A program made the translations under genes and the position numbers. From Odontesthes bonariensis (taxonomy: Eukaryota > Chordata > Actinopteri > Atheriniformes > Atherinopsidae), in assembly GCF_027942865.1 (NCBI RefSeq), contig NC_134524.1, positions 3,012,536-3,076,535 of the forward strand: DNA of 64,000 nt, written 5' to 3'. This document shows, piece by piece, positions 21,795-32,210 of the stretch; position 1 is the stretch's first letter; each line of letters opens with the position of its first letter. The notes under the pieces are model-generated. The model saw nothing but the letters and a program-made list of their open reading frames with translations, made no database searches and had not been told where the DNA came from.

Positions 21795-22890
21795 GTGCAT
21801 ATACTCATTAATATGAGTTTGACCACACACACCGCCTATATAAGGTGGAGGTGCATATACTCATTAATATGAGTTTGACCACACACACCGCCTATATAAG
21901 GAGGAGGTGCATATACTCATTAATATGAGTTTGACCACACACACCGCCTATATAAGGTGGAGGTGCATATACTCATTAATATGAGTTTGACCACACACAC
22001 CGCCTATATAAGGTGGAGGTGCATATACTCATTAATATGAGTTTGACCACACACACCGCCTATATAAGGAGGAGGTGCATATACTCATTAATATGAGTTT
22101 GACCACACACACCGCCTATATAAGGTGGAGGTGCATATACTCATTAATATGAGTTTGACCACACACACCGCCTATATAAGGAGGAGGTGCATATACTCAT
22201 TAATATGAGTTTGACCACACACACCGCCTATATAAGGAGGAGGTGCATATACTCATTAATATGAGTTTGACCACACACACCGCCTATATAAGGTGGAGGT
22301 GCATATACTCATTAATATGAGTTTGACCACACACACCGCCTATATAAGGTGGAGGTGCATATACTCATTAATATGAGTTTGACCACACACACCGCCTATA
22401 TAAGGAGGAGGTGCATATACTCATTAATATGAGTTTGACCACACACACCGCCTATATAAGGTGGAGGTGCATATACTCATTAATATGAGTTTGACCACAC
22501 ACACCGCCTATATAAGGAGGAGGTGCATATACTCATTAATATGAGTTTGACCACACACACCGCCTATATAAGGAGGAGGTGCATATACTCATTAATATGA
22601 GTTTGACCACACACACCGCCTATATAAGGTGGAGGTGCATATACTCATTAATATGAGTTTGACCACACACACTTTCACCTATCTTACGAAAAGATGTAAG
22701 GAGGTGCATATACTCATTAATATGAGTTTGACCACACACACCGCCTATATAAGGTGGAGGTGCATATACTCATTAATATGAGTTTGACCACACACACCGC
22801 CTATATAAGGTGGAGGTGCATATACTCATTAATATGAGTTTGACCACACACACCGCCTATATAAGGTGGAGGTGCATATACTCATTAATA
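21795..22890. repeat. 56-bp minisatellite, about 20 copies, 3' of the Ig gene
   Basis: Unit GAGGTGCATATACTCATTAA followed by TATGAGTTTGACCACACACA and CCGCCTATATAAGG(T/A)G. Each unit carries the inverted pair ACTCAT/ATGAGT and a TATA-box-like CCTATATAAGG. Copies are nearly identical except GGTGG/GGAGG. Older, diverged units continue leftward to about 21570. Confidence 0.96.
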
Positions 22891-23015
22891 TGACTTTTGC
22901 TTTGAATGTATCCACAAGAGAAGAGAAGCTTTTTGACGGTGATCCAGGTAATATTCATACCCAACTATACTTTCTGTCAGACTTTCTCTCTCTTTCGGTC
23001 ACATTCACATTCGAC

Positions 23016-23212
23016 TCAAACAACTGAATTTTCACCAGAGGAAGAAGGAATTTTTGAATTCTCCTTCAACCTTATTTTACAGTTTACATAAAGAGCAATA
23101 ACTGCAACTGTAAAAATGATTGCTGAAACAATTAGCCCATAACCTCCACCATTTTCACCCTTGCTGCTTCTATCCTTGGATTCTCCGTTGTCTCTGCTTC
23201 CGTCAGTGTGGC
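23016..23212 (-). CDS. Ig receptor exon 4: stalk, membrane span, short tail
   Basis: Acceptor TCTGACCTGCAG, 197 nt, stop TGA at 23018-23016. Encodes a charged Gly/Ser stalk, the 19-residue span and tail NCKIRLKENSKIPSSSGENS followed by VV. Confidence 0.8.
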
Positions 23213-26200
23213 CTGCAGGTCAGAAACAGGAGACGATGTTTCACTCTCACATCAACAACCAGGAAGCTGCTTCAGCTCTGATCCAGAGACAAACACATAA
23301 ACTCACCTGCTGGGACAACTTCCAGGAAGATGATGATGGGATCAGAGGTCAAATTAGCTCTCCTTCTGCGTTTTGTTCCTTTCTGCTTAACTCGACACTC
23401 ATATGTTCCTCTGTCAGCAGTCGTCACATTTCTCAGAATCAGAGACACGTCTCCATCCTTCATCTGTCTGTCCTGCAGATCCACCCGGTTCTTAAAAGAT
23501 GGATGCTGGTTATGTGGATCATAGTGACCATCTCTGTACAGCAGAACATATTCTTTATCCAGATCAGCTCTGCCCCACTCTACAGCAACGATGGGGATGT
23601 TGTTGTTGTTGGGAGCTCTACATGTCAGAGTAACATCCTGTCCAGGTTCAGCTGTGATGATTTTCTGTTCTGCAGGAGAGGAAACAACACAGAGCAGAGA
23701 GGTTAAAGAGGTGTGGTTACCAGCTGTCAGGTGGGTGATGACTGAAGAACATTTCCTCTTCAAATTGCTGTCCCACATCATCTCCTGCACTCAGACCAGC
23801 TGCTTTCTGCAGAGTCTCATCAACAACATCTTTAGAAAACACCTGAAACATCTGATCTGAGATGTTTCACTCTCACATCAACAACAGGAAGCTGCTTCAG
23901 CTCTGATCCAGAGACACACTCACACTCACCTGGTTCAACAACTGCCAGGTGGATGAAGGTGCTGGTCTTTTCTCTCTCCTGGTTTCTTCCTTCCTGGACG
24001 ACTCGACACTCATATGTTCCTCTGTCCTCAGTCGTCACATCCTTCAGAATCAGAGACACGTCTCCATCCTTCATCTGTCTGTCCTGCAGATACACCCGGT
24101 CCTTAAAAGATGGATGCTGGCCTTCAAGATAAAACTGACCATCTCTGTAGACAAGAACATATTCTTCACCCAGATCAGTTCTGCTCCACTTCACAGCTAT
24201 GATGGTGTTGTTGTTGTTGGGAGCTCTACATGTCAGAGTAACATCCTGTCCAGGTTCAGCTGTGATGGTTCTGTGTTCTGCAGGAGAGGAAACAACACAG
24301 AGCAGAGAGGTTAAAGAGGTGTGGTTATCAGCTGAAATGGAAATGCTTTAAAGTGAGCTGACATGAAGTCTTAATGGGCTGATTATCAGTCCCAGTTTCT
24401 GACAGAACAAACAGAAAAATCTGCGAATGAGAGCAGCTGAAATGGGGAATTCAGCTCAAAGAGCGCCAAAATTACCTATTTTAGAGGCCTTATAACTCAG
24501 CCATACAGCATCGCACAGACCTCATTCACAGTTTATATGTGACAGGAGACACTCGGCTTTAACTGAACCAAAGGGTTTGTTGATAGATAATACAGCTTTG
24601 ACACAATGGCAGTTTCCGTTTTAGGAAGACATCATCTCGGCCGAGGTGTCTCTCCCACTCACTGTAAATTCAATACTGCACCAATTCCTCGAACAAATGT
24701 CTCTCATGTCCAAAATATCTGCCCGATCTGGACAAATTTTACTTCAAAATGTAGGCATTTTTGTCCTCTTTCACCCAAAGTCACCCTCATTGAGCTCTGC
24801 CACACAGATTTATCACAAATTGCCTCCGAGCCCAGAGGTCGCCTCTCCATTATAAAGGCCTAAAATCATAAAATACAGGTGAAAATGATTTTAAAAATGC
24901 CATAAAAAATGAGCCACACATAGTAGCCAAATGAAAATTATAACGCTGGCTTCTGCTGTCTCTTGGGGCGCTGACGGTTCAAGAATTATTCGGATACGAC
25001 TTTTACTTTTCGAACAGCGACCGTTTGTTCGAGACAGTCGAGTGCAGGTAAAATTATAGTGCAATTTTAAGAAGCCACAGTGAGCGTACATATCTCAGTT
25101 TGCTCTCTGTCTAACACAGACGAGCCGCACCTGCTCCTGTTACCGGGGCAACACCTTGTTAGCCTGCTCTGTTCAAAGACTGCTTATGAGGGCAGAGCCA
25201 AGATGGCTGCCCTGTTATAACAGCTTCATGCTATAAATCTGATCTGCTTTTCTCCTTTAAACTGATAGTGAGGGGAAGTTTGAAAATGCCCACAATGCAA
25301 TGGGAAAATGCATTGAAAAGCACTTACCGAGGCCATTTTGAAAATGCCAAAAAAGCTGTATTTTAAACAGGACCTTGATAAAAAAAAAATGACATAAATG
25401 TCCTCTGAAATAATTCAATGGGAAAATCGATCGAAAAGCACTTAACTAGCCAAAAATGCCAAAAATTTTGGAGGCTTCATAACTCAGCCATACGACATCA
25501 CAGAGACCTCATTCAAAGTTTATATGTGACAGTAGATTGGCACCCATCAAAATTTCTTCCTCCAGCTCTTCTGGGGGGACCCCGAGGCGTTCCCAGGCCA
25601 GCCGAGAGACATAGTCTCTCCAACGTGTCCTGGGTCTTCCCCGGGGTCTCCTCCCAGTGGGACGGGCCTGGAACACCTCACCGGGGAGGCGTCCAGGAGG
25701 CATTCTCACCAGATGCCCGAGCCACCTCATCTGACTCCTCTCGATGCGGAGGAGCAGCGGTTCTACTCCGAGCCCCTCCCGGATGACCGAGCTTCTCACC
25801 CTATCTCTAAGGGAGAGCCCAGCCACCCTGCGGAGGAAACTCATTTCGGCCGCTTGTATTCGCGATCTCGTTCTTTCGGTCACTACCCACAGCTCGTGAC
25901 CATAGGTGAGGGTAGGAACATAGATTGACCGGTAAATCGAGAGCTTCGCCTTCTGGCTCAGCTCCTTCTTCACCACGACGGGCCGGTGCAGAGCCCGCAT
26001 CACTGCAGACGCCGCACCGATCCGCCTGTCAATCTCCTGCTCCATTCGTCCCTCACTCGTGAACAAGACCCCGAGATACTTGAACTCCTCCACTTGGGGA
26101 AGGATCTCATTCCCGACCCAGAGAGGGCGTTCCACCCTTTTCCGGCCGAGGACCATGGTCTCAGATTTGGAGGTGCTGATGGTCATCCCAGCCACTTCAC

Positions 26201-28070
26201 ACTCGGCTGCGAACCGCTCCAGTGAGAGCTGAAGGTCACGGCCTGACGACGCCAACAGAACCAAATCGTCCGCAAAAAGCAGAGACCCGATTCTGAGGTC
26301 GCCAAACCGGACCCCCTCAACGCCCTGGCTGCGCCTAGAAATTCTGTCCATAAAAATTATGAACAGAATCGGTGACAAAGGGCAGCCCTGACGGAGTCCA
26401 ACCCTCACAGGAAACATGTCCGACTTACTGCCGGCAATGCGGACCAAACTCTGACACTGGTCATACAGGGACCGAACAGCCCATATCAAGGAGTCCGGCA
26501 CTCCATACTCCCGGAGCACCCCCCACAAGAGTCCCCGAGGGACACGGTCGAACGCCTTCTCCAAGTCCACAAAACACATGTAGACCGGTTGGGCGAACTC
26601 CCATTATATATTGAGGTCCTTCTGCTTAAAATGGCACCACTCAGGAGATATCTTTTCCTAGAAACTTTGCATAGTGATGAACCTGGAGACAAGGATGAAG
26701 GCCCATCATCCTCAATACAGCATTCAACAGGTAAATAAACCATAAAGCAATTAAATATAGTGCTAAATGTGTGCTTAAACACAATACGAGACAACAAGAT
26801 TAAAGATATGCCTTATTTATGCGTAGGCTAATATACCATTCAGTTTCTAAACACTGTATGCCATTAGGGCTGGGCGATATGGACCAAAAGTCATATCCCG
26901 ATATATTTAGGTTGAATATCGATATACGATATATATCCCGATATTTTTTCCGCAAAGTGAGAGCTGTGAAATGAAATGCTCAGTCAAAGTCAAAGCCAAA
27001 TACGAGTAGATTTATTGAAAACTCACTATAAAATGTAAACATAAACACTGTATAACAAAGCTCCGTAAGGTGCACATTTAAATAAAAAAAATATCTTGAA
27101 TAAAATTGGCCTATAAAATAAAATAGGTAAATCTTTTTCTGAGGGCAGCATTTATATATAAAGAGATAACATAATAAAGTGCTCAGTTTAAGAAAAATGT
27201 TTTTAAACATCAGCTTGAGATTACCTGTTTCCGATATTTGAACTATATCGATATATGCGATATGGTCTAATTCCATATCTTATTTAAAAATATATCGATA
27301 TATCTTAAATATCGATATATCGCCCAGCCCTGTATGCCATACTGTTTTATGTGTAATGTACCATTTTAAATTACACACCGAAATCCTGGAGAGACAGGAT
27401 TGGAGATTCTTATTTAATTTCTTTAGGCCATATTAGTCAACGTTTAATGGTATCTCATTTACAACTCACATACTGAAATTAAATGAATGAATGAATGAGA
27501 CTATCGTAGGACGTTATAAACCTTTTCTGTATGTCAATACAATATGCCACCCCTCTACAGATTGTGACCCTCTGGCCCCCAAAGAAAAAAATCCTAGACA
27601 CGCCCCTGCTAATGAAAACCTGATACTTCCTCATTTCAACCAGCTGAAGGAGAGTTAGAGCAAACAGTGTCAAACCAGTCAAAAACAGCCACTTGGTTCA
27701 GATTTTATATCAAACATTCATATAAAATGGGTTAGGGTTGCACATCCATCCGAAGCTCAGCACTTTACTTGATGTCGGATGAAGGTACCGGAGGAACTTT
27801 ATAAATTCAGTAAATAAAGTCATCACGTCTCGGACTTTTCCAGAAGCAGAGCGACGTCACAGGAATAAAACTCTGAACCAGTTAAATCCAGAATCAGCCG
27901 GTAAAATGTGAGCTCATTCTTCCGCAGATTCCAACACAATAATCAGAAATTCTCACTTTAAATGTTTCATCGGTCTCTGTGCAGAAAGATTAGTGCGCGC
28001 GGCAGAGCTTACCTCCAAACACCGAGGCGGCTAAACTCAGACACATCCCGAGCAGCGCGAAGTTCTCCAT
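23016..28070 (-). CDS. Immunoglobulin-superfamily receptor with two V-set domains (4 exons, 321 aa)
   Basis: A type I membrane protein of the fish V-set (B7/butyrophilin/MOG-like) immune-receptor kind; its ligand and exact orthologue are unknown. Exons 28070-28013, 24277-23930, 23669-23307 and 23212-23016 are all phase 1 and join without a stop. The signal peptide is residues 1-19 (MENFALLGMCLSLAASVFG). V1 (20-135) and V2 (136-256) each have the VTLTC cysteine, a core Trp (AVKWS, AVEWG) and the DRGTYEC cysteine. A Gly/Ser stalk is followed by the membrane span YGLIVSAIIFTVAVIALYV (281-299) and a 22-residue tail without ITIM or ITAM tyrosine motifs. V1 and V2 are tandem exon duplicates. Intron 1 carries an RTE-like LINE and a hAT element. 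Arrays flank the gene on both sides. Confidence 0.85.
23307..23669 (-). CDS. Ig receptor exon 3: second V-set domain
   Basis: Acceptor TCTCCTGCAG, donor GCAG/GTGAGTT, 363 nt, phase 1 to 1. Very similar to exon 2 (shared AEPGQDVTLTCRAPNNNN and LQDRQMKDGDVSLIL), with a basic KGTKRRRR loop near the end. Confidence 0.92.
23930..24277 (-). CDS. Ig receptor exon 2: first V-set domain
   Basis: Acceptor CCTCTCCTGCAG, donor CCAG/GTGAGTG, 348 nt, phase 1 to 1. Contains DVTLTCRAPNNNN, AVKWS, LQDRQMKDGDVSLIL and DRGTYECRV, the disulfide-bonded V-set core. Confidence 0.92.
24480..25514. other. Ig receptor intron 1, duplicated segment
   Basis: A stretch with CATAACTCAGCCATACGACA and CAGTTTATATGTGACAG-like words occurs near 24490-24560 and again near 25480-25535, in the same orientation. 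The second copy is cut by the LINE. Probably an unclassified repeat; no gene seen. Confidence 0.45.
25515..26620 (-). mobile_element. RTE-like LINE, reverse transcriptase fragment (5' truncated)
   Basis: A long intact frame (26579-25509) starts in the reverse transcriptase palm (CFVDLEKAFDRVP). It has GLRQGCPLSPILF and the catalytic FADDLVLL, then a thumb and C-terminal part (SFLRRVAGLSLRDRVRSS, RWLGHLVRMPPGRLP). The endonuclease is missing. This is a family very common in fish; I place it near RTE/Rex3, but the clade is not certain. The lack of stops suggests a young copy. It is in Ig receptor intron 1. Confidence 0.85.
26865..27332. mobile_element. hAT-type non-autonomous element, 8-bp TSD TATGCCAT
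   Basis: Ends TAGGGCTGGGCGATAT and its inverted partner ATATCGCCCAGCCCTG, flanked by TATGCCAT at 26857-26864 and 27333-27340. It is AT-rich inside with many ATATCGATAT words and has no coding potential. Confidence 0.9.
27341..28012. other. Ig receptor intron 1, 5' part
   Basis: No gene or complete element seen. TAGACACGCCCCTG near 27595 resembles a transposon end. Confidence 0.4.
28013..28070 (-). CDS. Ig receptor exon 1: signal peptide
   Basis: ATG in a GCCATGG context, donor GGAG/GTAAGC, phase 1. Encodes a typical signal peptide with hydrophobic core and small residues before the cut. Confidence 0.85.
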
Positions 28071-28530
28071 GGCTGCGGCTGTTCAGCAGGAAGCTGCGGA
28101 GCTTTTCACCGGCTCAGCTGTTTACACAAGCGGCGTCACTCCTGTCAAAGCCGCCCAAAGCGCGCCTTCCCTTCTCAGGTGGCACTGTGGACCTGCGGCA
28201 GCGCGCACAGATAACCCGCTGAAGCCGCGCGGATCGGACCGGAGCGGCAGTAAAACTGGGGAAAGTTAGACTGAAGATGGCTGATCGAGCTGTTTCATCA
28301 TTTAGGGATGATGTTATCCGGTAAATTAACGTCACGCGTGATGTCAGCACGTCGTCTTCGCGCTGCAACGCTACCCAGCTTTTATTGTTCTCACGTCAAA
28401 AACACGTTTTCATATATTTTTAAACTGAATTATTACCCTGAAAGCATATTTCTAAAGAATATATTTTAATTATATTCATATTAGATTAGATTATAAATTT
28501 AAATTAGATTATATTTATATTTACTGTCCT
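28071..28530 (-). promoter_or_regulatory. 5' flank of the Ig receptor gene
   Basis: GC-rich up to about 28370, then AT-rich. This is the expected promoter position; no TATA box or specific element could be assigned. Confidence 0.3.
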
Positions 28531-29508
28531 ACAGACATCAGGTGGGTTCAGCCGACTGTCCTTCAGACATCAGGTGGGTTCGGCCGGCTGTCCTTCAGAC
28601 ATCAGGAGGGTTCGGCCGGCTGTCCTTCAGACATCAGGAGGGTTCGGCCGGCTGTCCTTCAGACATCAGGTGGGTTCGGCCGGCTGTCCTTCAGACATCA
28701 GGAGGGTTCGGCCGGCTGTCCTTCAGACATCAGGAGGGTTTGGCCGGCTGTCCTTCAGACATCAGGTGAGTTCGGCCGGCTGTCCTTCAGACATCAGGTG
28801 AGTTCAGCTGGCTGTCCTTCAGACATCAGGTGGGTTCGGCCGGCTGTCCTTCAGACATCAGGTGGGTTCGGCCGGCTGTCCTTCAGACATCAGGTGGGTT
28901 CGGCCGACTGTCCTTCAGACATCAGGTGAGTTCGGCCGGCTGTCCTTCAGACATCAGGTGGGTTCGGCCGGCTGTCCTTCAGACATCAGGTGGGTTCGGC
29001 CGACTGTCCTTCAGACATCAGGTGGGTTCGGCCGGCTGTCCTTCAGACATCAGGTAGGTTCGGCCGGCTGTCCTTCAGACATCAGGTGGGTTCGGCCGGC
29101 TGTCCTTCAGACATCAGGTAGGTTCGGCCGGCTGTCCTTCAGACATCAGGTGGGTTCGGCCGGCTGTCCTTCAGACATCAGGTGGGTTCGGCCGGCTGTC
29201 CTTCAGACATCAGGAGGGTTCGGCCGGCTGTCCTTCAGACATCAGGTGGGTTCGGCCGGCTGTCCTTCAGACATCAGGAGGGTTCGGCCGGCTGTCCTTC
29301 AGACATCAGGTGGGTTCGGCCGGCTGTCCTTCAGACATCAGGTGGGTTCGGCCGGCTGTCCTTCAGACATCAGGAGGGTTCGGCCGGCTGTCCTTCAGAC
29401 ATCAGGTGGGTTCGGCCGGCTGTCCTTCAGACATCAGGAGGGTTCGGCCGGCTGTCCTTCAGACATCAGGTGGGTTCGGCCGGCTGTCCTTCAGACATCA
29501 GGTGGGAA
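28531..29508. repeat. 32-bp minisatellite, about 30 copies, 5' of the Ig gene
   Basis: Unit GGTTCGGCCGGCTGTCCTTC followed by AGACATCAGGTG. Very uniform, with T/A variation (CAGGTGGG or CAGGAGGG). It begins about 460 bases upstream of the Ig receptor start codon. Long open frames here are only the array read in three phases. Confidence 0.96.
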
Positions 29509-29519
29509 AGAATCCCTGA

Positions 29520-31850
29520 TGCTGCCGTCAGCTCAAAGAGCCAAGAAGAAGAAGAAGTCCAGCTGCCCTTACTCCAGCTTTTAGGGTTAGTTCTCAGATT
29601 CTGCTGTGGCCCATCCTGTGTGTGTGAATCTAACGCAGAAATATTAGAAGCCGTTTTGAACCCCATCTCCCTCGCAACAAAGCGCTTGGAAACATTTATT
29701 AATCATTTACCGATTTATTAAACGGCTATTTTGGGTTTACATATTTAAACAACAGCGATTCAATGCGATGGTCCATCTAACTGTGTTCAGCATCAAATAC
29801 AAACAGATACATTAGATTTTCTCCGTCAATGCAACTGAAATAGTATTCCGTGAAGTTTAAAATTTCTATTAGTGCTACGCAGTTTAAGTAAATACTCTTC
29901 TTCTCGTTGGTCCTTGAGACGTACATACAGAGGAATGTACGCTGTCGCCCCCTGTGGTCGCACAATTTGGGGTAACACCTGCATGTCATCAGTGCAAAAT
30001 GTTTTGGGTAAAAAAATAGGCAATTAAAGGAAGTGTCGGAAAGGCGGGATGTTTAAACAAAATGAAACATAGCGTCATTCCGACCATCGGAGGAAAAAAG
30101 TGTCGGAATGATGGGACGTTTGATAAAAAATGAAGTCTTGCCATTACGACTATTTGAGGCCCATGTCGGACTGGTGGGATGTCAGCATGTGACCCTCCCA
30201 GCATGATTAACTCCAGTGTGACTTCGGTGCTTAGTTAGGAGCTGCATGGCTGTGCTTCCTGCTCGCTCCCGTCTGCACCATCACTTGTCCTTGTATTTTT
30301 GTGTAAATAATTTCGTATATCCATGTTTATAAGCGGCCATTTACAGCTCCGGCGACCGGTGACTGTAATGTTCTTATTCTTCTGTAGAATAAAACATCAA
30401 GAGGAGCTTCTTGTGCTAGTTTCAGCTAGCTCTTTTATTGTTCTTCTTCTTCTATTTTATGTACATACCGTATTTCACGAACTCCCCCTAGCGGTAGATT
30501 CTTTAATAGCAACTATCATTACAGTGACCATAACCCTTTGTAATTGGCTAACACAACCCAACCTTCGTTCGTTGGTTTATCATTATCTTTATCATGTAAA
30601 TATGAGCTGCTTATGTGTTGATCATCGTGTGAAAAGTGAAGTTTTCTGTGTGGTTTCACTTCTTTACCTGATGGAGGGAAATCAGCTGATGGTTCAGAAC
30701 ATGGGCGTCCATTGGGTATGCCAGCTGCCACACCTCGGCTCCAGGGGAAAATGTAAATGTTCGTTTTTATTTTTATTTTTAAAAACGAATTTATGGAATT
30801 ACTCTGTGTCAATTTGTATTGATTATTCTATTATTTAATACATATAAATGAACTACAAATGAAATTCTGAACAACATAATCAATTTATCTAAGTATCATC
30901 TTCCCTTTTGAAATGTGATATCTCCCAGCCCCCCCCCTCCCTCCCACGAGATGACGGAGCCTGGAGGTCAAAGCTGATGTTATTAGCGGGATTTTTTGTT
31001 TGCTAATTAATGTAAAATATGAAAAGGAAACAGAAAACTTTAGATTTATTTATCACCAAAAAAAGGGGTCCAATGTTGCCCCAGCGGCGGAGGAAGGAGG
31101 ACCAGGAAGTGAAGGCGGGATTCAGGCTGTTAGCCGCTAATGCTAATGCTAATGCTAACAGGGAGACGGAGACGAGTCCATTGTTATGTTAGCGGGGTGT
31201 GAGTGAGACTGCATTTGCACACAGATAAGCTACATAGCAGACTTTTGTGGTGATTATTTGCTGGGCATGTATATTTATACTGTAGTCATGTGACTATAGT
31301 GACCTTGCCATACCATAGCTTTGGCTGAATTGACGCTGCTGGTTCAGAACCAGTTTCAGCTGTTCTGTTGCTTCACTTCATCAGGAATAAAACTGCTGTT
31401 GGAGCTTTTCTCCTCAGAGTTCAGTTGTTTTCTAAGATGTTGCAAAGATCCAGCCTTTAACGTGGTTGAGCTGAAATTAAAAAGCTTTAACAGCTGCTTA
31501 AGAGGTTTGCTGCACTTCATGTTGGATTTTACAGCTCTTGATTTGTTTCTGCTTCATTTCTAATGTAATTTGATCTAATTGTGAAGAAAACTCACAGACG
31601 GGCCCATCTTTGCAGCCTCTTTTGGGTATTTTATTCACATATTCAGTTAGCAGAGCAGCAGGTTCCTGAACACAATAGATTGTTGGAGTCTTTATGTCTC
31701 TTGAAAACACGCTGGAGCCTCCATGTTTGCATCTTCTGTAATAGTTCCAACAATCAAAGCCTTAAAACCTGCATAAAGTGTGAAGATGTTTAGTTTCTTT
31801 CTGAATTAAACCATCAGAAACCATGAAAGTCAGTTAGTAAAACATAAAAT
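29520..31850. other. Between the Ig gene and the gltpd2-like gene; no gene recognised
   Basis: Several short open frames, none resembling a known protein. 31141-31160 is a GCTAAT microsatellite. 30220-30480 carries TAGAATAAAACATCAAGAGG and could be a piece of an LTR, but no partner was seen. 31859-31915 has two copies of a 25-base repeat just past the gltpd2-like stop. Confidence 0.5.
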
Positions 31851-31981
31851 GGTAACAAAGAGTCTGGGCGCCTGGTTGGAGCTCCTCAGGGCGCCTGGTT
31901 GGAGCTCCTCAGGTTGTATGTTGGCCTGTCTCCGGCTCTCTGAAACGGGTTCGCACCGTTGGGAGGGCGCTGCTCGCCGGT

Positions 31982-32210
31982 TCAGGGCAGCTCCAGCATC
32001 TCGTACTCGGCCAGGATCTGTTGGGTTCGCGTGTGCACCAGCGTCAGGGCGTGGATGATGATTGTCAGGATGGGCGTGGCCTCCTGCTGCGTCCGCACAC
32101 ACACCAGCTGCAGGAAGTACCGCCTGTCAGGGAGGGCCAGGAAGACCAACTCTGCGGCCTGACGGAGCAGCCAGGGGTGGTGGGGGGCCAGCGCCACCCT
32201 GTAGGCGTCC
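31982..32210 (-). CDS. gltpd2: gltpd2-like exon 6: C-terminal GLTP helices
   Basis: Acceptor GTCTTGGCTCAG, stop TGA at 31984-31982, 229 nt. Encodes DAYRVALAPHHPWLLRQAAE and ends in EYEMLELP. An inverted-repeat element begins only about 26 bases upstream of the acceptor, leaving the pyrimidine tract intact. Confidence 0.92.

Noticed and set aside
28542-29721. Plus-strand frames up to 240 codons (GSAGCPSDIRWVRPAVLQTS repeats)
   Set aside because: The 32-bp minisatellite without stops; no non-repeat domain or start context.
30323-30838. 171-codon plus-strand frame with hydrophobic stretches
   Set aside because: No family resemblance, no splice or start context, and compositional bias of an AT-rich stretch.
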